From contig NZ_JAKVIR010000021.1 of the NCBI RefSeq assembly GCF_022601975.1, positions 52,771 to 116,770 of the forward strand: a DNA stretch of 64,000 nt. The letters are read 5' to 3'. This document shows, piece after piece, positions 46,029-53,426 of this stretch; within the stretch, counting starts at the first letter, position 1; each line of letters begins with the position of its first letter. Source of the stretch: Pontibacter sp. E15-1. GTDB lineage: Bacteria; Bacteroidota; Bacteroidia; Cytophagales; Hymenobacteraceae. Made by a program: the position numbers and the translations under genes. Below the pieces are notes generated by a model that saw nothing but the letters and a program-made list of their open reading frames with translations, ran no database searches and was not told where the DNA came from.

Positions 46029-47873
46029 TCAGATAGTGTATTTGCGTCCTTTGTTCTGCTGTTTCAGGTAGTCCATCAGGGGCTGAAAGTATGCCACCAT
46101 GGCGCGGGCGCTCAACTCTTCCCCGGTTTTCTCCTTTAGCATTTCCCGCCAATCGGCGGAGGCACCCGGGTACATGATGTCGCGCAGGAAATTCCCGACC
46201 TCCTTGCTGCCGTAATAGTTGGTGGCGTGTGGGTCCTGGTGCAGGATGTTTTTGGCGATATGGTCGTGTAGCTGGAAGAGGATGACATAGGAGAGAGCAT
46301 AGTCATAGTACTGCGCCGCATCATCGTTTATGTGCGTTTTGGTGGCAGGGTCCAGGTATTGCTCGCCCCGCTCGGCTGGCGGCACGATGCCCTGGTACTT
46401 TTTAGCCAGCTCCCACCAGCGCTTGTTCAGCTGATCGGCGGGAAGGCTTTTCGCATAAAAATCATGCTCCCATTCGCTCATCACGCCAGCCGAGAAGGGT
46501 ATAAAGGTGACATAGCTAAGCGCCTCCTTCAGCAGTGTCTGCACCTCATCTGTCTTCGCGTTTTTATCTACCAGGCTAAGCTCTGCCAGAAAAGGCTTTT
46601 GCATCGCCGCCAGTCCCATCAGCGAGCCAATTGCCTCGTGGTAGGCCCGGTTGGCACCCGCACGGAGCAGCACAGGCACATCCGGGTTGGTATAGGTCAT
46701 GTAGTAATAGATGTGCCCCAGCTCATGGTGAGATGTCTCATACCACTCTGCATTAGGCTCCACGCTCATCAGGCTGCGCACGTCTTTGTCCAGGTCCATG
46801 TGCCAGGCAGAGGCGTGGTTGTTCTTTTTGTACGTAGCGTCAGCAGGCAGGGGGTATAAGCTGGATTTGGTGTAAAATGTCTGCGGCAGCGACGGGAAGC
46901 CCAGGCTTGTGTAAAAGCGCTCGCTCTGCTGCACTACCCATTCGGCACCCTTCGGCTTCAGTGCGGCGTCGAGGTCCATGCCTTTTACCTCCACCATCGC
47001 GCTCCAATCCTGGCCCCAGCGGTTCGGAAGCCAGTGGGCAGGCAGGTAGTCTGGCACCTGCTTCACGCCATACTGCCTGGCCAGCTCGTAGCGGGCGTAG
47101 GTATGCAGCTCGCGGTATAGGGGGCGGAGCTCCTCGTTAATCTGCTGCATCAGGTCCATCATCTCCGCCCTGGTCATACCATAGTCAGAGGCCTGGTAGG
47201 TGAAGTAATCGTCGTAGCCGAGGCTTTGCACGGTTTGGTTGCGCAGCTGCCGCAGGTTCAGCAGCCCATCTTTCAGGCCAGGGCCAACCTCCTTGCTGGC
47301 TTGCCAGGCATCCAGGCGCTTTTTCACGTTCCGCTCACTCCTGAGGATGTTGTCGATGTCGTTGGTGCTAACCGACTTTTGGTAGATGCGGTAATCGAAG
47401 CCATAGAGTTTTTCCGTCTGCTCTGTCTCGGCCTTGATGCGGGCTTTCACCACATCCGGTATGGTCTGCGGATTGTTGGCCCCGGCATACAGGACAGCTT
47501 CCAGCTGCTTCACCTGCAGGTCCGTCAGCTGGTCTTTCTGCCCGAGCAGGGCTCTGGCTTGCTGGATGTTCTCGGCGCTGCCAGTGAAAGCCGCAAGTGC
47601 CTCGTTGGCTTTGCGTGTAGCCACGGCGTTGGTCGAGTCGCCTTCCACAATCTTAATGTTGGATGCCCATTCTGCCTCGGTTGAGAGGGTATAAAGTTTT
47701 TGGTACGTGGTGGAGTACTGCGTCAGAAACGCGGCCGCCTGTTCCTGCGGCGTCTTGTTGGAAGGCGCGTCTGCCACCGGCGTGCTTGCGGCGGTGGTGC
47801 TGGTAGTGGCCGTTTTTTGGCACGACGTGAGCAGGATAGCGGCCGACAGGCCGGAAAGGAGTAGTTTTTTCAT
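46029..47873 (-). CDS. M2 family metallopeptidase (ACE-like) lipoprotein
   Basis: 614 aa. Lipoprotein signal ending AAILLTSC (Cys18). The zinc motif is H383-E384-L-G-H387 in TSHHELGHIYYYMTY, and the third ligand is the Glu in ANRAYHEAIGSLMGL. It is a stand-alone bacterial homologue of angiotensin-converting enzyme, a carboxydipeptidase. It would act in the periplasm on peptides from the medium. It is slightly longer at the N-terminus than the bacterial norm because of the Thr/Pro-rich linker after Cys18. Confidence 0.9.
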   Translation of the reverse strand: MKKLLLSGLSAAILLTSCQKTATTSTTAASTPVADAPSNKTPQEQAAAFLTQYSTTYQKLYTLSTEAEWASNIKIVEGDSTNAVATRKANEALAAFTGSAENIQQARALLGQKDQLTDLQVKQLEAVLYAGANNPQTIPDVVKARIKAETEQTEKLYGFDYRIYQKSVSTNDIDNILRSERNVKKRLDAWQASKEVGPGLKDGLLNLRQLRNQTVQSLGYDDYFTYQASDYGMTRAEMMDLMQQINEELRPLYRELHTYARYELARQYGVKQVPDYLPAHWLPNRWGQDWSAMVEVKGMDLDAALKPKGAEWVVQQSERFYTSLGFPSLPQTFYTKSSLYPLPADATYKKNNHASAWHMDLDKDVRSLMSVEPNAEWYETSHHELGHIYYYMTYTNPDVPVLLRAGANRAYHEAIGSLMGLAAMQKPFLAELSLVDKNAKTDEVQTLLKEALSYVTFIPFSAGVMSEWEHDFYAKSLPADQLNKRWWELAKKYQGIVPPAERGEQYLDPATKTHINDDAAQYYDYALSYVILFQLHDHIAKNILHQDPHATNYYGSKEVGNFLRDIMYPGASADWREMLKEKTGEELSARAMVAYFQPLMDYLKQQNKGRKYTI

Positions 47874-47983
47874 GTAGCGTAGTAGTTGTTTCTATAAAGA
47901 TACTACACCTTACGGTGGAAGCGCAAAAGTGGCGAAGACAGCTTCGCACCGATACGCAGCCGGACAAAAAAGTGCCGCAGGCT

Positions 47984-49318
47984 TTAGTCCTGATGCCCGG
48001 GCAGCTCGGTTATCTGGGCTTCCTTCAGCAGGCTTTCGTCGATCGTCTTGCTTGTTTTGGCACCCAGCTCGCGCAAAATCTCCACGCGCCGGATAAGGTT
48101 TCCCTTTCCGTCGGTGAGCTTGTTCATCGCGGCGTTGTAGGACGTCTGACTGTTTTCGAGGTGTTTCCCGATCGTTTTCAGGTCATCCAGAAAGCCCACG
48201 AACTTGTCATACAGTTTCCCGCTTTCCTCGGCAATCCGCAGGACGTTCCGCTTCTGGTCTTCCTGGCGCCATACCCCCGCCACGGTTCGCAGGGTGGCCA
48301 GCAAGGTAGAGGTAGTCACGAGCACGACGTTGCGGTCGAAGGCGTCGGTGAACAGGTCGTGGTCGTGCTGCACGGCCAGGTTAAAGGCAGGCTCCAGGGG
48401 GATAAACATCAGCACAAAGTCGGGGGAGTTGATGCCCGCGAGGCGGTGATAGCTCTTACGGCCCAGGTCTGAGAAGTGCGTGCGCACCGAGTTGATGTGG
48501 CTACGGAGGTACATTTGCTGTTGCAGCTCGTCTTCGCAGCTGTTGTAGGCCTCATACGCCACCAGCGACATCTTGGAGTCGATGATGAGGTGCTTGCTAT
48601 CCGGCAGGCGCACGATCACGTCGGGGCGGTAGACCTTGCTTTCGTCGTTTTGCCGCACCTCCTCGCGCTCATAGTGTATGCCCTTCCGCAACCCGGATTT
48701 TTCGAGCAGGCTCTCCAGCAGGTACTCGCCCCAGTTTCCCTGGGTTTTGCTCTCGCCTTTCAGGGCACGGGTCAGGTTCAGGGCATCCTGGCTCATCTGC
48801 TGGTTCAGGGCGGCGAGCTGCGTGATCTGTTCTTTCAGGGAGATGCTGTCTTTCAGGTTTTTCTCGTAGGTTAGGTCAACCTTTGCTTCAAACTCTTTGA
48901 TACGTTCTTTCAGCGGAGATAGGATGCGCTCCAGGTTGTCGGACGAGGCTTTGTTGAAGTGATCGGCGTTGGTCATGAGCACCTGGTTGGAGATGCTCTG
49001 GAACTGCTGCAGGAACTTTTCGCGCAGCTGCTCCAGTTCCCTGCCCTGTTCCTGCAGGCGGGCTTTCAGGTGTTCATAATCCGTTTCGGTTTTCGTCAGG
49101 GCGTTGGTCAGCTCCAGTGTCTCGGTCTGGGCATCGCGGAGCAGCATTTTGAGTTGCTCCAGCTCACCGGCCTTTTCCTTCGCCTGCCCCTCCACCACGC
49201 CAAGTGCCACTGCCGCCTGGTTTGCGGTTTGCTGCAACGCGCTCATCTTTCCCCTTTGGGCCAGATAGGCCACTACCAACCCAGCCAGAAAAGCCGCTAT
49301 ACCTATCAAGATCTCCAT
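47984..49318 (-). CDS. rmuC: DNA recombination protein RmuC
   Basis: 444 aa. An N-terminal membrane helix (EILIGIAAFLAGLVVAYLA) is followed by a long coiled coil to about residue 180. The endonuclease-like domain has TQGNWGEYLLESLLEKSGL, YRPDVIVRLPDSKHLIIDSKM and FVLMFIPLEPAFN, typical of RmuC. RmuC limits recombination of inverted repeats. The C-terminus is charged. Single gene, downstream of and same strand as the nuclease-like gene but separated by a terminator. Confidence 0.9.
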   Translation of the reverse strand: MEILIGIAAFLAGLVVAYLAQRGKMSALQQTANQAAVALGVVEGQAKEKAGELEQLKMLLRDAQTETLELTNALTKTETDYEHLKARLQEQGRELEQLREKFLQQFQSISNQVLMTNADHFNKASSDNLERILSPLKERIKEFEAKVDLTYEKNLKDSISLKEQITQLAALNQQMSQDALNLTRALKGESKTQGNWGEYLLESLLEKSGLRKGIHYEREEVRQNDESKVYRPDVIVRLPDSKHLIIDSKMSLVAYEAYNSCEDELQQQMYLRSHINSVRTHFSDLGRKSYHRLAGINSPDFVLMFIPLEPAFNLAVQHDHDLFTDAFDRNVVLVTTSTLLATLRTVAGVWRQEDQKRNVLRIAEESGKLYDKFVGFLDDLKTIGKHLENSQTSYNAAMNKLTDGKGNLIRRVEILRELGAKTSKTIDESLLKEAQITELPGHQD

Positions 49319-49426
49319 AGGGTAAAGGTATAAACTTTTAGTAGATACTGGCTACTGTTTGCTAACCAAATTAGCCTTCGGGTACGAGCAAGTTTCGGCG
49401 TCGGGGTTATTTCAATCCAAACAAAA

Positions 49427-49458
49427 ACGGCTATACCTGCCCTCGCAAGTATAGCCGT
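49427..49458 (-). terminator. terminator
   Basis: A 10-bp stem (ACGGCTATAC / GTATAGCCGT), followed on the minus strand by TTTTTGT, after the zinc-dependent phospholipase-like gene. Confidence 0.7.
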
Positions 49459-49486
49459 ATAGCTCTATCCGGGTTAAGCGGAATGT

Positions 49487-50473
49487 CTATTCTGTTGCTT
49501 GCGCGGCAACTATCAGGTTCTTATCAAACAGCTTTCCTTTTCTGAAGGCTTTCTTTTCCTGCTTCAGCTGTTTCTTTTCAGTTTTGGTGAGTTTTTCATA
49601 CATCAGTTTTTCCATGTCGGGCTTGCCGCCGTCTACCCAGGCGGTATACCAGAAATTTGCGACTTCCTGTGCCGCCGCGCTCATTTGCTGTTCTACCATC
49701 GGGCCCAGCCTTTCCTGATAGGCTTTCGCGAAAGCGTCGGAGTAATATTGCCGCATTTTGCCGTAGCGCTCCACCTCGTCGAACTTGGTGGCAGTTGTGA
49801 AGCCCTTGCTGGCTTCCTGCTCATCAGCAAGCGTCTGCGGGGTAAGGGAATAGGTATGGCGCACCACTTTCCAGATCTCTTCTTCGGGGTTTGCCAGGTG
49901 CTGTGCCTGCTTGGCCTCCAACTTATAGGTATGGGCAAATTGCTCCGGCAGCTTCGACTCCCAAAGACTGTGCAGCCCTTTCTGATTGGTGAGTTGGCCA
50001 TCGTAATTAACCGTAGTGTGCAGCGGCACGTGGGCATCGGCGATGTAATGGCCCAGATCGGCTGAGTAGTACAGGATGCTATCCAGGTTCTGCTGCCTGA
50101 AGGCATTTGTCAGGCGCTTCTGCATCACCACCACGTGCCAGGGCACGATGCCATACTTCAGGAGGGTGTCGGGGGTATAGCGGGTGGCAGCGGCCTCCCA
50201 GGCCTCGGGCATGGTGTGCACCGCCTCTTCGCCATACACATCGATGTCGATGTAGTGGCGCGGGGCCTCGGTTGGGTCGTCGTTGCGCCGCTCGTCAGGG
50301 CGCACTGATTTCGAGATGATGTAATCCTGATGCTTGAAGTAAAAGCCCTGCAACTGCTTGGGCAGGTTATAGATCGCCAATTGGTGGATCAGCTTGTGGC
50401 CAAAGAAGCCCCAGCCATAGGAGAGGGCACTGCAAGCCACCAGAAGGACGGCCAGAAGCGAAATTTTTTTCAT
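49487..50473 (-). CDS. secreted zinc-dependent phospholipase C / S1-P1 nuclease-like protein
   Basis: 328 aa. Signal peptide 1-20, probably cleaved so that Trp21 becomes the new N-terminus (WGFFGHKLIHQLAIY). In this superfamily an N-terminal Trp and nearby His bind zinc. Further ligands are suggested by HYIDIDVYGE, YYSADLGHYIADAHVPLHT and the His in GLHSLWE. The pattern fits bacterial zinc-dependent phospholipase C or S1/P1 nuclease; substrate open. The tail is Lys-rich (KTEKKQLKQEKKAFRKGK). Confidence 0.8.
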   Translation of the reverse strand: MKKISLLAVLLVACSALSYGWGFFGHKLIHQLAIYNLPKQLQGFYFKHQDYIISKSVRPDERRNDDPTEAPRHYIDIDVYGEEAVHTMPEAWEAAATRYTPDTLLKYGIVPWHVVVMQKRLTNAFRQQNLDSILYYSADLGHYIADAHVPLHTTVNYDGQLTNQKGLHSLWESKLPEQFAHTYKLEAKQAQHLANPEEEIWKVVRHTYSLTPQTLADEQEASKGFTTATKFDEVERYGKMRQYYSDAFAKAYQERLGPMVEQQMSAAAQEVANFWYTAWVDGGKPDMEKLMYEKLTKTEKKQLKQEKKAFRKGKLFDKNLIVAAQATE

Positions 50474-50709
50474 GTGAGTAGGGGGTATAATATCAAGTGC
50501 AAATTAACGGTTTGGGGCCATTACAAAAAACGGGAAGGGTGCAGTCTGTAAAAATGCAAAATAGCTGCCGCGTAATTCTTGCCATCCGGGCATCCTACTG
50601 CCGCTGCTGCAATTGCAATCCAAAGTCTATTATCCGATGTGGTAAGTCTTCATGCAATTGTTTACAAAATGGATTCAAATATCTGATTTATAATTACATA
50701 TTTGGGGTT

Positions 50710-52089
50710 TTAACGCACGGGGCTTATCCTATATTTGCGTCCTTTTATTTTGCCGTTGTTGAGGCGTTCGATGATGGCGTTAACGGCAGTGGCTGGCACC
50801 GCTACAAAACTTTGCCGGTCCTGCACCTCAATTTTGCCGACCTCGTTTGCCTGCAGCCCAGCCTCCGCAATCAGCGCCCCCACGATATCCTTTGGGCTGA
50901 GTTTATCCTTTCGCCCGCCGCTGATGTGCAGCGTGGCAAACGCGGCGGCTTGCGAGGTCGGTTTAGTGGCGGCCGACTTCTGAAGCGTACTTAGATTCAG
51001 CCACTCGTCCATCTCCAGCAGGTTCCATTCCTGCAGTTTCTGCTCGTCGCGGGAAGTGGCCAGGGTATAGACGGTGCCGCTCCTACCTGCACGGCCTGTG
51101 CGCCCGCTGCGGTGCAGGTAAGCATCCGCGTTAATCGGCAGCTCGTAGTGCACAATGTTCTGAAGCGCGGCGATATCGAGGCCGCGTGCCGCCAGGTCGG
51201 TGGCCACCAGTATCTGCGTGGTGCCATTGCGGAACAGTGTCATGGCTTTGTCGCGGTCGGGCTGCTCCATACCCCCGTGCAGCGCTTTCGCCACCAGCCC
51301 CTGCACCTGCAGCAACGCGGTTTGTTCGTCGGCATCGACCCGGGTATTCACAAACACCACCGTGCCCGCCGCCCGGATGCTCTGCAGCAGCTGCACGACC
51401 ACTTCCTGGCGCTGCGTGTGCTCTACTTTTATACCCACCAGTTTCACCTGATCCGGTATGGTAGTGGCTGTGGCCTTCACAAACTGCGGGTTTTGCAGCG
51501 AGTCAGCGATCAGCTCTTTCACCTTTTCGTCCATGGTGGCAGAGAAAAGGATTGTTTGCCGGTTGGCGGGCAAGGCGGCCACGGCCTGATCTATCTCCTC
51601 GGCGAAGCCCATCTCCAGCAGCTTATCTGCCTCATCCAAAACCAGATGGCGGACGGCACTTAAATCTAATGTTCTGCGGCTAAGGTGGTCGGTGAAGCGG
51701 CCCGGCGTGGCCACCAGCACCTGAGGAGGGTGCGCCAGCGACGCACGCTCCTGTGAGAAGGCGTGCCCCCCGTAAAAGGCGCTGATCTTCAGGTTCGCCA
51801 GGTTTTTTCCCAGCTGCTTCAACTCCTGCCGTACCTGCACCGCAAGCTCCCGGGTGGGTACCAGCACCAGCGCCTGCACCTGTTGCAGGTCGGTGTTAAT
51901 GCTGTGCAGCAGGGGCAGCCCAAAGGCCGCTGTTTTGCCGCTGCCCGTCTCGGCTTGCCCGGCCACATCCCGCCCTTGCAACAGCAGGGGTATGGCGCTG
52001 GCCTGAATGGGGGTGGGGGTGGTGAATTGGCGTTCCTGCAGGCTTTGCAGCAGCTCGGTCTTTAGCTTCAGGTCTTCGAAAGATGTCAT
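50710..52089 (-). CDS. dbpA: DEAD-box ATP-dependent RNA helicase, DbpA type
   Basis: 459 aa from the ATG at 52089; the longer frame to 52203 adds unrelated residues. RecA-1: Q-motif TTPTPIQASAIPLLLQGRD, AETGSGKTAAFGLP, VLDEADKLLEMGF, SATMDEKV. RecA-2: ATDLAARGLDI and HRSGRTGRAGR. The last 75 residues (DKLSPKDIVGALIAEAGLQ ... GKIEVQDRQSFVAVP) form a DbpA-type RNA-binding domain. DbpA binds 23S rRNA hairpin 92 and helps assemble the 50S subunit. Confidence 0.87.
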   Translation of the reverse strand: MTSFEDLKLKTELLQSLQERQFTTPTPIQASAIPLLLQGRDVAGQAETGSGKTAAFGLPLLHSINTDLQQVQALVLVPTRELAVQVRQELKQLGKNLANLKISAFYGGHAFSQERASLAHPPQVLVATPGRFTDHLSRRTLDLSAVRHLVLDEADKLLEMGFAEEIDQAVAALPANRQTILFSATMDEKVKELIADSLQNPQFVKATATTIPDQVKLVGIKVEHTQRQEVVVQLLQSIRAAGTVVFVNTRVDADEQTALLQVQGLVAKALHGGMEQPDRDKAMTLFRNGTTQILVATDLAARGLDIAALQNIVHYELPINADAYLHRSGRTGRAGRSGTVYTLATSRDEQKLQEWNLLEMDEWLNLSTLQKSAATKPTSQAAAFATLHISGGRKDKLSPKDIVGALIAEAGLQANEVGKIEVQDRQSFVAVPATAVNAIIERLNNGKIKGRKYRISPVR

Positions 52090-52225
52090 GGCGCATGGTA
52101 TAAAACACAAAGGTACGCAAACCAATCCGCATGACCGTGTGCCGGGCGAAAGCCACTGCAGACGATGGCCGGGATTATACCTCCAACCCTCAAAAAAGAA
52201 CAACTAAAGCCGCGTCGGTTCCGGT

Positions 52226-53329
52226 ATGAGGGGTATGGGCAAACGTAAGAATCGGCTGAAGTCGCTGACGTACCTGCTGCTGTGCGGGGTGCTGCTGGTA
52301 TACGTGCTGGTGGAGGCGCGTAATTTCCTGTACCCGATTTTTATGGCGCTTCTGTTCTCATATCTGCTATACCCTGTCGTGAAGCGGCTGGAGGCGTGGG
52401 GGATGCCCCGCATTTTCGCCAACCTCGTGACTATCCTGGCCGGTATGGCTGTCTTTGTTGGGCTGGTGGTGCTGCTTTATACCCAACTCTCGGTTTTTCT
52501 GCGGGATTTCCCGGCGTTGCAAAAGCAGGCGCTGGGAAACATTGACCGGTTGCAGCACACCATTGATCAGGCCCTCGGCAACAATAACCTGGAAGACGAG
52601 CAATGGCTGCGCCATCAGGTGAAAAACGCCTTTGAGCTCAGCGGGGGCTTTCTGGCAGATTTGCTGCTGGGCATGACCAACACCATCACCAAGTTTGGCC
52701 TGATGCCGGTATACATTTTCCTGATGCTGTTTTACCGCAACAAATTCGAAAACGTGGTGTACAGGCAGCTGCCGGCGCAAGCGCATGCCAGGACCAGCAA
52801 AATCATTGCGGAAATCTCGCACGTGACCAGGCGCTACATGAGCGGGGTGGTGCTCGTTATCCTGGTGCTCTGCGTCATCAACTCGGTGGGGCTGTTGCTG
52901 ATCGGCCTGCAGTATGCCATCATGCTGGGGGTGCTCTCGGCCCTGATGAACTTCATCCCGTATTTTGGCACCCTCATCGGCGGAGCTATACCGCTCTTGT
53001 ATGCCTTGCTGGTGCAGGGGTCGCCGCAAAAAGCCTTCTGGGTGCTGCTGCTCTTTCTGCTGGTGCAATTCACCGAGAACAACATCCTCACGCCCAACAT
53101 CACGGGGAGCAAGGTAAGCATCAACCCCATGTTCACGATCCTGAGCATTATTGTGGGTGGTATGCTCTGGGGCCTGCCCGGCATGTTCGTGGCCGTCCCG
53201 CTGCTGGGGATGTTCAAGGTATACTGCGACCACAGCGAGTCGATGCGCGCCTGGGCTTACCTTCTGGGCACTGAGGGAACTGAGGAGCATGCCCTTACCT
53301 TCAGTAAGTTGAAGCAGTGGTTTCGTTAG
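52226..53329 (+). CDS. AI-2E family transporter (paralog 2)
   Basis: 367 aa, about eight membrane segments. Family motif GSKVSINPMFTILSIIVGGMLWG then LPGMFVAVPLLGMFKVYCD, parallel to the paralog at 32987-34123. N-terminus MRGMGKRKNRLKSLTYLLLCG. Substrate unknown. It is divergent from dbpA with a 136-base spacer and has a terminator shared with the convergent receptor gene. Confidence 0.85.
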   Translation: MRGMGKRKNRLKSLTYLLLCGVLLVYVLVEARNFLYPIFMALLFSYLLYPVVKRLEAWGMPRIFANLVTILAGMAVFVGLVVLLYTQLSVFLRDFPALQKQALGNIDRLQHTIDQALGNNNLEDEQWLRHQVKNAFELSGGFLADLLLGMTNTITKFGLMPVYIFLMLFYRNKFENVVYRQLPAQAHARTSKIIAEISHVTRRYMSGVVLVILVLCVINSVGLLLIGLQYAIMLGVLSALMNFIPYFGTLIGGAIPLLYALLVQGSPQKAFWVLLLFLLVQFTENNILTPNITGSKVSINPMFTILSIIVGGMLWGLPGMFVAVPLLGMFKVYCDHSESMRAWAYLLGTEGTEEHALTFSKLKQWFR

Positions 53330-53368
53330 TTTTCCGTTGGGTGAGGGCACTGGTCCGGAGGTATAAAA

Positions 53369-53403
53369 CGCAACAGCCCGACAGGAGCTGCCGGGCTGTT
53401 GCG
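53369..53403 (-). terminator. terminator of the outer-membrane barrel gene
   Basis: A 12-bp stem (53369-53380 with 53392-53403), with TTTTATACC following on the minus strand. It may also work for the convergent AI-2E gene. Confidence 0.7.
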
Positions 53404-53426
53404 CAGAAATGGCTGTGCCTTTGTGC

